Below, piece by piece: positions 26,301 through 36,500 of a stretch of 48,550 bases of DNA. This stretch comes from CAJKWP01 sp050943075. GTDB lineage: Bacteria > Bacillota > Clostridia > Christensenellales > UBA1242. The DNA is taken from positions 1 to 48,550 of the forward strand of contig JBMNOM010000001.1 of assembly GCA_050943075.1 (NCBI GenBank), written 5' to 3'. Both the position numbers and the translations under genes were made by a program. Each line of letters opens with the position of its first letter. Within the stretch, counting starts at the first letter, position 1. Under the pieces are notes generated by a model, which saw only the letters and a program-made list of their open reading frames with translations, did no database searches and was not told the DNA's origin.

Positions 26301-29300
26301 GAACGCTAACACCAACATAAGTTTGTGCAAGGAAGTGTTTTTGCGCTGCAAGAGTGTCGTTAATTTCAATTCCTTTTTGCGCTGTTGCATCAAACCCAAA
26401 AACGTTAACATTGTTTTCATCTGCTGCAACTGCACCAAAACTACCTGAATAAAGTTGTGAGGCATCTTTTCCAAGTGATGTGCCATCTTCAATTGCTTGA
26501 AGTGCAAGATATTCTGTTGTTGAGCCATTGTTTATGCCAAATAATCCACCAAAGTAAGCAGTTGTTTCACCTCTATTTCTTCCATGAACTTTAACTCTGG
26601 ACACAATTAATTTTAAGAATTGTGTTCCAATGTTTTGTCCAACAAGACCACCAACAACGTTGTATGCTTGTGCAAATTCAATTTTGCCGCCAACTTTAAG
26701 CAAGTTGTCAAATTTTTTGTTTGAAAACTCTGCTTGTAAGTCGCCAATGTTTAAAGCATTTTGTGTGTGAATTTGCCCAGCATTTTGCCCAGCAAGAGCG
26801 CCAATATAGAAGTTAAAGGCAGATTCAGAACCGCTTTCGCCCGCTGGTTTCAAGGTCATTTCTGCATAAGCAAAGTAAATGTCTTTGCCGTATAGTTTGT
26901 AATTTGAAATGTAATTTCTTCTAACAATTTCGCCAGCTGTTGTGTTGTGACCTGTTATGCCACCAAAATAACTTTGTGCTGAAAGTGATGCTGTTGAGAA
27001 GTAATTATACATTGTAAATTTGCCAAGCATTGTTAGTGCTGAAACGTTTTGGTTGTAAAAACTTTGTTGAATTCCAGTTTGGTTTTCATATTTATAGCCA
27101 ACTTCATTAACAATTTTACCGCTGTTTTCACCAGCAACACCACCAACATAAATTGGCACTTGTTTTTTAATGTGAACTTGGCTTTCGCTCAATTTGACAG
27201 AAACATTTTTAATAACTGCTTCCGCCCCAATTCTTGCACTAAGCAAACCAATGTAAACTGAATTTACATCAAGGTCATCTTTAACTTGAACGTTAATTTG
27301 TCCCCAAATTGCCAAGTTTTCAATAACACCTGTGCCTGGTTTTGCTTGGTTTTGTGAATCTCTTTGAGGCTCAATACTTGCAAAAAGCCCTGCATACGCT
27401 TTGGAATCTGCAGTTGTGAAATTTGTCACAGAAATCCCTGTAATTGCTGCACCCAAACCACCTCTAATGCTTCCTGTAAACACGCCAAGATTAACAAATT
27501 GAACACCAGAAAAGTCAATTACTGTTCTAATTTCATAGTGTTTATCAAGCCCTAAAATTGAAATGTTTTTAAATTGCTCTGCTGTTGAAATTATAAAAGG
27601 ATTATTAATTCCACCAGTTCCAATTCTTATGTCAATTTGCAAACTTGCGCCAGGCATTGTGGATGCAATTGTTATTGCTGCTTTTGCAACAATAATTAAT
27701 TTTCCTGTTTGTCTAATGTTTTCATTAATATAAGCGCCATTTTCGTTGTATCTAACTCTTGCTCCACCATTTGGCAAAGTTTCAAGTTTAACAAGTTCAC
27801 CTGAAACACCTGTATCTGCCAAAAATTGATATTGCAATTCTTGGTGCACTGCTGTGTCTGGCAAAACATAAGGCATCAAGTCAAATGTTGGGTTTGCTGG
27901 GTCAAGATAAATTAAATTAACCGGAGCTGAAAGCCTAACATTTTTTGGTGCTTCATATCTAACAGGATTAATTTGGAAATATGCGGAATAAATTCTGTCG
28001 TTGTAATTAACTGTGAAGTTAATTCTAAACGATGAATAAATGTCGTTTGTTAAATTGAGTGTAAACTCACCTGTTTCAATGTTGTAAGTTCCGCGTTCTT
28101 TTAAAACAAGCAATTTGTTGTTGTTTGGGTCAACGCTTATGTCCACAGTTGAAGTAAAGTTTTCTGCTTTAAGTTCAATTTTGGATTGCAAACTGATTGG
28201 TTGAGTTTGCAAAACAAGATTAGCCCTTGACAAGTTTTTATAGTAATAACCAAGTTCATTATCACTGTATAAATCAACACTTGTTTGATTAAACATAATT
28301 CTTTCAAGTGGAATGTATGCGTTAACTGCAAGATTTCTTTCAAAAACATAGTTTTCGTAATCTGCGTCTGTTTCCTCAACTTCTTTTAACGAAAAGTTTT
28401 CAACTTTTTTCATTTTAAAAATAAGTGTGAAAACTTGTCGGTCAAAGCCGTTTTCATCTGTTCTGATTGAAAGCATTTTTGTGCTTTCTGAAAACTCCAC
28501 AAGTGAAGTTGTTGAATTTGTTGGCAAAACACTAAGTGTGTAAAGCAAAGTGTTCTTTAAGTTAAAATTGCCAGGTGTGATTTTGAAAATTAATTGTAAA
28601 TTTGCCTTGTATTGAAGTGTTGGATTTGTTAAAGCATCTCTAACCAATTCAACCCCAATTTTTTCAAGACCATTATTTGGGTTGTATGTGCGTTTTGAAG
28701 TTGTTGAAGATTTTAATGGGTCAAAATCAAGTTCAACCGAAGTCACACTGTCCACAACATCAACTGTGAAATCACGCGAAACATTGCCAACGCGAATATT
28801 CCATCTTCCGCTTCCAACAGAAAGTGGAGTAATTTTTAAAACAATATATTTTTTGCCATTGTAAATTTCTTCTGTGCTTTCAACTTCAACACGTGCAAAA
28901 AGTGAGGCATCTTGCGTTTTTGCCCCAATTTGCACATTGCCTGTGTAGGCATCAATGCTGTTAACATAAAATCCGCGGAAAAGTTTTTGTCCTTGTGTTT
29001 TTTCCAAGAACAATCTGCCATCTCTCCATTCTTCATCAATAGATAATGATTCTGCACCTTTTTTAACAACAAAGTTAAGTTGATATGTTTTAAAACTTGT
29101 GTTTTCATCAAGTTCTAATTCACTTCCATAAAACATTTTTAAATTTAAACTAATTATAAACTCATTTGTTGATGCAACGCCGCGTGCAACAATTGGTTTT
29201 GTTATGTCTGTGATTGTTTCTGGAAGTGGTTTTTTGTCGTATGTAAACTCAATGTAGTCTTTAACTTCACCACTTAAACCACTTGATTTATTGTAAGAAA

Positions 29301-30468
29301 CTTCAATTTTGTCAAAGTTTGCGTTTAATGGAAAAATTGAAATTAACGCTTGCAAATTAACGGCTGAATTAACACCTGATAAAAGAATATTTGTTTCCGC
29401 CTCATTTTCAAGTTTGTTGTTAATTAAAATGTTGTCTGGATATTCCAAAATTTCCACATCAAAAGTTCTTACAATTTCATAATCCAAATCTTCATAGTCT
29501 TTATAGTAAGCAACAAATTTAATTCTTGTTGTTAAATTTGGTTTGATTGCTTGCAAGTTAAAATGAAAAATTGTTGCGTTCTCTGTGATAGTTTTGTAAT
29601 TGTCCACATTTGTTTGCAAAATTGCTGCAATGTCATTTTCAACAATTGCTTTAACAGCAATTAATGGTGATGTTGTGAACGCTGCAACATTAAGTTCAAT
29701 TGAAGATAGGTCTGACCTGTTTGAAACAAGAATGAGTTTGTCTGCTTGTGTTGTTTGTGTGCCTTGTTCAATTGAAACAAGTTCTCCAAGCCCTTTAAGA
29801 ACTTTAACTTCTTCAATTTCGTTAACAAATTCAACAACATATTCTTGAACTTGCGTTATGTATGGGGAAGAAACATAAATTTTTGCGCTTGTTTTGCCAG
29901 CGTATTCTTCGCTGTTTGCGTCAACTTTTGTAATTTCTTCACCTTTTTCATTTTTGAAAATTAATGTTTTTTGTAATGTTGTTGATGGGTAAAATTCAAA
30001 AAGATTGGAATTTAAAATTAATGGTTTTGAATATTTTTCCCCTCTAACTGCATAAAGAGCTGATGCTTTGAGTGCAAAACTTTCAACTTTTTCTGCAATT
30101 GTAATTTTAACTGTTAAATTGTTTCCACCTTCTGCAATTGCTTTAAGATTAACAAGTGCATCAGCTTTTAATGCTTTAAATTTAACTGTTGTTTTATTTG
30201 TTTGATTACTGAAACTCAGCACTTCAACTTGTGAAATTGAGTTTGAATCTGTTGTGAAAAACAACCTTCCACTTGCATTTTTTGGCAAGGAAGAAACAGT
30301 GAAAGAAATTGTTTTTTCTTCTCCAACAAACATGGAAAGAACACCAGAAGTATCCCCCTCGTAGCTTGCTGTTATTTTAATATCCTTTAAGGTAAGCCCG
30401 CACGCTGTTAAAAGCAGCGAGCTTGCCATTATTAATGTGAATATTAAGGATTTTAAAAACTTTTTCAT
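20395..30468 (-). CDS. Giant Ig-like/GLUG-repeat surface lipoprotein (3,357 aa)
   Basis: Signal peptide with lipobox LLTAC, lipidated Cys23. Residues about 30-940 are beta-rich, Ig-like (Big-type) segments. A first beta-helix block opens near 950 (GTGGINNPFIISTAEQF) and carries GLUG units such as YVGGVAGENSGKI and VVGGLVGQNIG to about 1,340. More Ig-like sequence follows to about 2,310. A second helix block begins PTPVASYEELIAMNPNSYY, with AGLVGFNQGYI and related units. A third begins GSLHNPTLIISAQELEF near 2,760 and runs to the end. There is no C-terminal sorting motif, so the protein is held by its N-terminal lipid. AAGGAG precedes the ATG. It lies 54 bp after the larger giant gene with no terminator between, so the two are probably co-transcribed. 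It aligns segment by segment with that protein's first 3,200 residues or so. Adhesion or envelope structure is inferred. Confidence 0.85.
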   Translation of the reverse strand: MKKFLKSLIFTLIMASSLLLTACGLTLKDIKITASYEGDTSGVLSMFVGEEKTISFTVSSLPKNASGRLFFTTDSNSISQVEVLSFSNQTNKTTVKFKALKADALVNLKAIAEGGNNLTVKITIAEKVESFALKASALYAVRGEKYSKPLILNSNLFEFYPSTTLQKTLIFKNEKGEEITKVDANSEEYAGKTSAKIYVSSPYITQVQEYVVEFVNEIEEVKVLKGLGELVSIEQGTQTTQADKLILVSNRSDLSSIELNVAAFTTSPLIAVKAIVENDIAAILQTNVDNYKTITENATIFHFNLQAIKPNLTTRIKFVAYYKDYEDLDYEIVRTFDVEILEYPDNILINNKLENEAETNILLSGVNSAVNLQALISIFPLNANFDKIEVSYNKSSGLSGEVKDYIEFTYDKKPLPETITDITKPIVARGVASTNEFIISLNLKMFYGSELELDENTSFKTYQLNFVVKKGAESLSIDEEWRDGRLFLEKTQGQKLFRGFYVNSIDAYTGNVQIGAKTQDASLFARVEVESTEEIYNGKKYIVLKITPLSVGSGRWNIRVGNVSRDFTVDVVDSVTSVELDFDPLKSSTTSKRTYNPNNGLEKIGVELVRDALTNPTLQYKANLQLIFKITPGNFNLKNTLLYTLSVLPTNSTTSLVEFSESTKMLSIRTDENGFDRQVFTLIFKMKKVENFSLKEVEETDADYENYVFERNLAVNAYIPLERIMFNQTSVDLYSDNELGYYYKNLSRANLVLQTQPISLQSKIELKAENFTSTVDISVDPNNNKLLVLKERGTYNIETGEFTLNLTNDIYSSFRINFTVNYNDRIYSAYFQINPVRYEAPKNVRLSAPVNLIYLDPANPTFDLMPYVLPDTAVHQELQYQFLADTGVSGELVKLETLPNGGARVRYNENGAYINENIRQTGKLIIVAKAAITIASTMPGASLQIDIRIGTGGINNPFIISTAEQFKNISILGLDKHYEIRTVIDFSGVQFVNLGVFTGSIRGGLGAAITGISVTNFTTADSKAYAGLFASIEPQRDSQNQAKPGTGVIENLAIWGQINVQVKDDLDVNSVYIGLLSARIGAEAVIKNVSVKLSESQVHIKKQVPIYVGGVAGENSGKIVNEVGYKYENQTGIQQSFYNQNVSALTMLGKFTMYNYFSTASLSAQSYFGGITGHNTTAGEIVRRNYISNYKLYGKDIYFAYAEMTLKPAGESGSESAFNFYIGALAGQNAGQIHTQNALNIGDLQAEFSNKKFDNLLKVGGKIEFAQAYNVVGGLVGQNIGTQFLKLIVSRVKVHGRNRGETTAYFGGLFGINNGSTTEYLALQAIEDGTSLGKDASQLYSGSFGAVAADENNVNVFGFDATAQKGIEINDTLAAQKHFLAQTYVGVSVPDGQPLPTGKRRFVDFNISPSLTNYYGDMLIGEIGQVFEEALATLSATPLEENVLASEEGSVSMAYLYYYEALNKQDQALLNTINTYSLPFVTEGEVSIYSFNPNTITVLSSSQLRIMQTGFAQIRITSMLNQRIYKDVVIYIANAASNFALYKDGSKELIIADSINVGAAGSLININTLNNVVLTSVFYETLDANDFGGYDIPLVNSNDFTLYATDYSYDAIQTVLFEKNNATYQLRAINSTGRTTIEIKAKLEVVYSDGNVYSSTFLKNEEVDTSVNIPVMHLIGASKIESNISSVKAEPIDNFDYEVKLTTDDFSDNLNLTQFKVINSDMVAGNYFTITNINKIYNISVANFLPENFFKNQEENLENKKIAIEITKHVGQNTQTKQIIIEINPITKMLRFENGAFSQSLNLDTNTVFTLDERIDVTYSFELFLKNENSSEYDVKDENYDLTSFIKLNYIAQRFNASLTIKEDSASIANYNFRYQDEKAQISLNIEVQILTQQIANIIVQSFEGSTSQDIEAGKEENNFVDPQATNPNHFKVQVYPVFSQFDYLDVVLLNDNLSAIISLIDQSGNTVRGAVLLDKGLRVDKSLITSDIYIKYALSQAGATNGQTVNFAFKAYKGNQIAFETVKTVNVKFKKDVTININNNYKDQNENFYLARGKNYSFTIQSNGYLESEIFLTTTNAEYLAISKANRTISVSQVISTYPENNIAGTISVYGQKIINGQALRSEIHTINFVIVDFIVLKNNEYSIIKDGSNGIVSVPIGDTYTFKTEFLNGLTAEYNSSILTVVEGVKAFENNLANSGIWRYQMATPTGDGGYEFLEDSANWRTINNNTSIPNGTTLVSLNDTNGYFTIVKSRGNLVFTPYKIVSDKNPMYKFGFEYGYDYKQGKAEYSTTQNITQVEFVMNIYQISSMDTPTPVASYEELIAMNPNSYYILTNDIIIPHDHTPITTAIAGLDGNSYKFVLASNLSFNADSQYMGIFASIPEKTLLRNLKIEVVQSAIVTLTQAESAKTIYFGLLAGINRGIVSNVEVVTAGNTSVKVLFSQNQVVSNYVAGLVGFNQGYITNSRVKMTISAAANLSGFVGYNIGKISSSYVAESLIINTASVNESQNKTAGFVVYNGQYSESGGQIIMSYVSGKHTGLFMLPIYANDTSKVILSSTEAAGFVFENNGLVQDSYSNIPLQTSSKAAGFVFYNKGEVVRAYSTSMLKNNAVETSFGFVYIDDITSMGIIKDSFYLRDITANINASINTTNSMVNPEFLKPLTIQEFTDSNSSFFKNYNFTNSTAVSHGVWFRPTMTQESQFNNNSKVFILGKPELVSPNLIAESKMEIDMDRTVENKETGEITYYYTNVGEHAQGSLHNPTLIISAQELEFRILSSNSGSFNTKYYRIVSDINYDSVNPVSRLYNTILVGDIEGNGMIISGFVVDSAATFASGGLFAKIGNGSSSQGSVKNLSVKPLSINLPNVNVVGGLAGTLDAGVIFNIKVENASSSDNTNVIIGKNIVGGIIGRATANYVIHTVKSSVSVNAIFRSNKTLNPNEILTDGIGSYFLFRNHQTTLLSKLSYAAPVVAVAGGTGTISSVTSNGQIVAMAEWASLVFGGVGNGVKINNVRLEVETGQFVQGATYSALVAAEFYGQMTDVYVNSNSQNAHTTLFRTSPYNPYGVGGVVGLMGSKGNLQNSELAAGGLLKNVVINIRFEAPTVNRVGGVVAEMIGGKLESVTFNGSVKGKIIVGGLVGAITQKATAPIKLNEATLVSNGFADANIIVNSISKGGTIGLENIDNKGTAFIGGLVGLISKAKDGVALNVRIIGSKSESEVRVKYDTYNVAFDELYAGGLVGFVFNDSDVADSLTLSFDSNSGFTGRIVLYLRILQQIGEGPTHYISWGHIVGYMNKGSVDQPTGFVPTYKANQVVYNAESVAQDGKDYILLRIFNSSTGVFESMAQTFWENRYNQVGTQATV

Positions 30469-30522
30469 AGTGTTTCTCCTTGCCTTTTTGCAATGTGTAA
30501 AAGTTTGTTTTTGTTTTACTTC

Positions 30523-33500
30523 CTATTCCTCAGGAATTGGAATTATTGTAAGTGTGAAGAGTGTTCCATTTGGTAAACCAAGCACAACAGTTCCACCTTG
30601 ATTGTAAAAAGCATCTTCTGCTTCTTCGTTGTTGTAATAGCCTTCAATTGTGTTTCCCTCAATTGTTATTGAGTTAACAGCAATAATTAAGCCTGCGCTT
30701 CCGCCATTTTCTCCATTTGAGCCATTTCCAGCAATAATTTCGCCTGTGTTTGAAATGAGCCCCATATTCAATCTGTTGCTTTCAAAACTCATTAAAACGC
30801 CATAGTAAATATTAATTTGAGGATCTCCATCTTCGTCAACATAATCTTCAGTGTAGAAGTTGTAAACCACAATGCCGGCTGCATTTCCACCAGGTTGTCC
30901 TGTTGCGCCATTGCCAGCGGTAATATTACCAGTGTTTTCAGATTTTGTGATACCTCTTAACAAGTTACCATTTTCATCATAAGCTGGGCTACTACTATCG
31001 TTTGAACCATTGTAAATTGCAATTCCGGCAGCGTCGCCACCTTTGGTTGCTTCAATGATAATACCATCGTTTTCTTGAGTTTCTTTGCCTGCTTTGATGT
31101 CGCCAAAGTTTTTAGCGCCAGTAATTAGCCTTTGGTTAACACCAACAATACCAGCAGCATTGCCGCTTTTAGATGTTAAGTTGTAGAAGTTTAAAACATT
31201 TGAAATTGTGCCGTTATTATTAACAGAAATTCCATAAATTTCATCGTTTGCAATTATGGTTTTAACATCGCTTGCGCTTCCAATTCTTACATTGTCAATT
31301 AAGCCATTATTGTTAATTGCAACACCAGAAAGTGAGAAAAATCCATCAAATCCAATTCCAGTAATTGTTCCTCTATTATCGAAGATGAACGATTTATATA
31401 GAACAGATTGTTCTTCATCAACTGAATTTTGCAATGTTATTTTTTTAGAAGTCATACTTCTTAAACTTCCATTGAAAACATTAATTACTGTTTTATTTTC
31501 TGTCATATTTTCAACAGGGATTGAAATATCGTAATCTAAGATAAAGTCTTTGTCAGAGCCCAAATTAGCAAGAAGAACAAACTCTGCGAATTGTGCTTTG
31601 GTTTTAATTTCATTGTTATCTGGTAGCAATAATCCTTGTGCATTAACACTGGAGAATGTCGAGCTAATGAAATTAAATGTTATGTTTGTTGCACTTGGAA
31701 GTTGTGCTTGACCATTTTCATCGCTATTAATCAAAATATATTGATCTTTTGTTTGGTTATATGAAATTGTGCTTCCTGCATCAAAATTAATTCCACTTTG
31801 ATGATTATCTGTCCCCTTATTATTGAAAAGAATTTGATTAATACTGTCAAATTTTTCACTATAATTATCGATTGCTAATCTAATATTAAGATTTTCAATT
31901 TTTCCTCGTCCAGATAATAGTGACAAGCTTGGATAAGAACCATTAATTATAATTTTTGCATTTCTAGTATCACTGATTTTTCCGTTTATTGTTCCGTAAA
32001 AACTTGGAAGAGGCTCATAAACATCGGCTGCATAATCTTCAGGTTTAGCATGACCAGATGGCGTTTTTGCAAACCTAAAATCTCTGGTTAGATAGTATAT
32101 AACATTATCGTTTTGATATGTATTATTAATAAATATGGCTCTTCTAAGGTCGCTCCAATCATTAATTATAAAGTTTCCATTTGCATCAACATTAACCTTT
32201 GATCCGCCAACATTAGGCACAGTTGTAACTTTTTCAATTTCATAAGGACTGCCACCTATGCCTCCTGGAGTTGTGTAATAATCATTATAAAATAATAATG
32301 CTGTTTGATAAATAATTTTTATATTTCCAAGATTTTTATATGTAAAATATGATGCTTTTCCTTTTCTTAAATCACTATTTTGTAATGAAATATCATCAAA
32401 ACTATATAATTCAAGTGCAACATCTAATAATTCATAAGAATTGCCGTTGAATCCTGCATTTCCGCCAGTTCCACCATGTCCACCAAAGCTATATACAGCA
32501 TCATATAAGGCAAACCAGGGGTTCACATTTTGAAAATCTAGTTCAGCTAGGGATTTTCCTAAAACACCATGTCCGCCAATTCCACCTTTACCACCATATC
32601 CACCTCTGCCTTCAAGTCCTGCAATTGCAATTGGCTGAATTAATGATTTTGCGTTTGATTGAGCAATTTTTGAATTTCCAATTCCTATATAATGAGCAAT
32701 TATTGAACTTCCACCATTTCCACCGTCTCCGCCATTTCCGCCGTTTCCGCCATGGAAACGATCGTTTTTAAGTTCACTCAATCTATCAAAGAATTTAAAA
32801 AATTCAATTGAGGCCTTTTCTCTATTTCCATGTCCACCATCTCCGCCATATCCACCATCGCCACCAGTTCCACCATGGCCGCCAATAATAATGCCAAAAT
32901 TGTTTCCTGTTACATAGCTTTCTGAGCTTATTGATTTTGAAGCAACGCCGCCAATTATGCTTGCATTGCCACCAGGAAGTCCATCTTTTCCATTTTCACC
33001 TGGAAGCCCGTAATCTGTATCAGGACTATCCACAGCATTAAGTCCACCGCCGCCATCTACAATTGTTGGTGAATTGATACTAATTGAATATAGTTTTTTA
33101 CCAATGATACCAACTGTTTCATATGAAGTTGTGCCATCATCAGCCACTAATTCATCGATATAGTCCGACAATGCGGCATATCTCCAAATAATCATAAGTC
33201 TATCTAATGGAAGAGGATCTTTGTAAAGTTGTATGCTTTTTTGCTTATATTTTAAATAAATGTTATTAAGCAAGGTTTGATATAAATTCATTGCTTCTGA
33301 TGAATAAAAACCTTTGTTGTAAAAGTATTTATAAATGTCTCTTACCAATTCAGTTGAGTCAAAACGATAATAACCATTTACAATTGTTATTAATTTAAAT
33401 TTATATAATAAACTTGGATTATTAATAAACCTTTCAACATATTCATTATATAAATTTATAAATGTTTGTCCTAGGTTTTCAAGTGTTGTAAGACCCTCTG

Positions 33501-36500
33501 ATTCATCATTATTGGCGTCTGTTCTTCCAATTCCCAAATATTGTTCGTTTTCAACTTCATAAATTTCTGAATCTGTATAGGCAACCACTGTATAGAAATA
33601 CTTAATGAATGTTTTTTCTTCTTGTGTTAAATATAATCCACCAGTCTTTGTGTCTATGTCAGATTGTTGTATTAACTTATCCAATAATGCATTGTCTCTA
33701 CCATAACCTTGTCCACCATTTCCTGCAATTAATGCACCAAAGTTATTGCCATCAATAATTTCAGCATTTTCGTTGTTAATTGCAACAATTCCACCAATTT
33801 TTGATGCAGATATTGAGTTCGTTCTATGTATGATACTTTCGATATCTTGATATCTTGCATTTTGTCCATCATTTGAAGTGATAACAGCAAAATTGTTAAC
33901 AGATTTAATTTTTGCAAAATTGTTAATTGCCAAACCAGAAAGATTGTTTTTACTATCTGTCACGTCTTCATTAAGCAATTCACCATTTTTTATAATTGAA
34001 CCATATACATTGATGTTTTGCAATAAACCATAGTTTTTATTTACAAACAATGAGTTGTAATAATATGATTTACTTATTGTTCCCAACACATTTAAGTTTG
34101 TGATTGTGGAATCAGCACTTACGCTGTTAATTAAAAATTGTTTTATTGTATCACTGTTAAACTTGTAACTTAACAATTTGTTATTACCATAGATTATTCC
34201 ATCGAATGAATCAATGAACATTTTTACCATGCTGCTGTTGTAATAATCTGATATATCAATATTATTCATTAAAATAATACTAAATGTGCTTGTAACTTCA
34301 TTTCTATATCTGCTTAAAGCTGTTTTCAATTCAGCAAGATTGTAAATTAAGTAAGGTTTTTCTTTTGTTCCATTACCTTGTAAAGTAGTAACATCTTGTG
34401 GCAATGCGCGATTACTTGGTGTTTGTTTAACATCTTGAAGTGTTTTGTTAAACAAAGTGTAAACTGATTCATCAACCACAATTTCGTTATTTTCAGTAAC
34501 AAATTCTTTTCTAACAAGACCATGATTATAGTTTGCAGCTTGGCTGTTTTGACTTGGGCGGTAACCAATTCCATAGGTGTTGTTTTCAAGCAATTCAGCA
34601 TTTTCATTCTCAATATGAGATGAGTAAACAAAGCCATAGTTTTCGTTGCCGTAAATGTCGTTAGAACTGCTTACATTTAAGAATGTTGCTGCAATTCCAC
34701 CTGCATTAATTGTTGCGTCGTTTTCAGATAAACTTGGGTTGATTAAACGAACAATAACATTTCCTGTGTTGATTGTTGATTTAATTGAACCGCCATTAAG
34801 TTTTCCAACAATTCCACCTGCATAGCCATAGTAATTTGAAACAACTGAAACACCAAGATTTTTGGAATTTTCAATTAAGCTGTTTGTTGCAAGCCCTGCA
34901 AATGCACCAACAACACCTGTGCCAAATTTGTCTGGATTATCCATAACAACTTGTCCGTTTGCCAAAGTGAGGTTGTGAATTTCGGTTTCGTTAATTGTTG
35001 AGAAGAAACCATTGTTTGTTTTTTGGTTTTCTTGGTTTGATAAAACTCTAAAACCAGAAATTGTGAAATCATTACCAAAAAGTTTAAGTTTGTTTAATGA
35101 CATTGAATTCCAGTTCCAGCTTGATTGTTCATCAAGTGCACTGAATGTATCTCCATCATCAAACCTACCCATTGCGTCTGTTATGATAATGTCATTTGTT
35201 AAGTAAACATTTTTATTAACACTAATTTGTAACAAATCATCTTTTTGTTTTAAAATTCCCAAGTTTGAAATTAAGTAATCTTTGTCTATTGAAGTTAAAA
35301 CTCTCATGTAATCAAAACTTGAAGAATTATAATTTCTGCCAAATGTTAAATAACCAAAGTTGTAATTTACCTTAAATTCAAAGTTTGTGTTAACACTTGG
35401 TTGCATTGAAAATAATTGTTTTGTGATTAATTTTTGTGCTGTTCCAGCTTTGCTTTCAACACCAGTTGCATAAATGTCATAAGCATTTGTGTCGTTTGCA
35501 CTGTAACCAAACACATTGTTAAGTGATGTGAGTGCTTTTGTTTCACTTTCTTTGTTAAATGCGTTAACTGCATTTGTGTAAGCAAATGAATTTCTAACAC
35601 TTGGGCCTGCATTATTGTTATTCAAAAATGCAACATTTTGATTATCAGCACCAAATGAATATGCAATTCCAAATGGTGTTTTAATATATCCGCTTGAAAT
35701 TGATGTTTTGATGTCGCCTTCGTTAATTCCAACAAAACCAGAAGTTATTGGTCTAATTGTGAATGAACTACCATTAATTTGAATGAAATCTGCAAAGTCT
35801 TGTTCCACAAACAAATTGTTGTTAATTGCTGTGTTTGATGTTGTTTTAACATCAGTAATATTGTTAATTTCAATGTTTGTTAAACTATCGGCAATAAAAC
35901 CTTTATTCAACCCAACAATGCCACCAACAAGGTTTGTGTTTGTAATTAAAAGTTTTGCGTAAAATTCATTGCTGTATGTCGCAAAATCTTGTGAAACATA
36001 TTCTTTTCCTTTAACAGCACTTGCGTAAATTACACCATGGTTAACTGCTGAAAGTGCTCCATAAATTGTGAATGGGTAGGAATAAACGCTTTGGCCATAT
36101 TTGTAAAGATAACCTGAATATCCTTCTGGATAAACATAGTTTTGTTCAATATCAAGTGTTAAATTAAGCCCAGAAATGAATGATTTTTCATCAATTTCAT
36201 TAAACACGCGTTTTTCTGTGTTCTTAAGCTGAATTTGTTTTCCATTTCCAATAATTGCAATGTTGCTGATAGAAGTTTCGCCAAGTTTAATTGCAGGTTG
36301 GTTAAATGTTTGAATGTCACCAAGTGTAAAATATGTTCTAAAATCTTTTCTTAATGTTCTTGCTGACAATGAAGTTGAAGAAAATTCGCTTGAAGAGTTA
36401 ATTTCATAAGGGTTTAATTTATGTCCATTCTTAACAAGTTTACCATCTCCATCAACAGCAAATAGTGAATTTTCTGCTGACAAAATTGTTCTAATTAATG

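Noticed and set aside
30469..30522. A terminator between the two giant genes
   Set aside because: Only a four-base stem (TTGC/GCAA) is present and there is no T-run after it.
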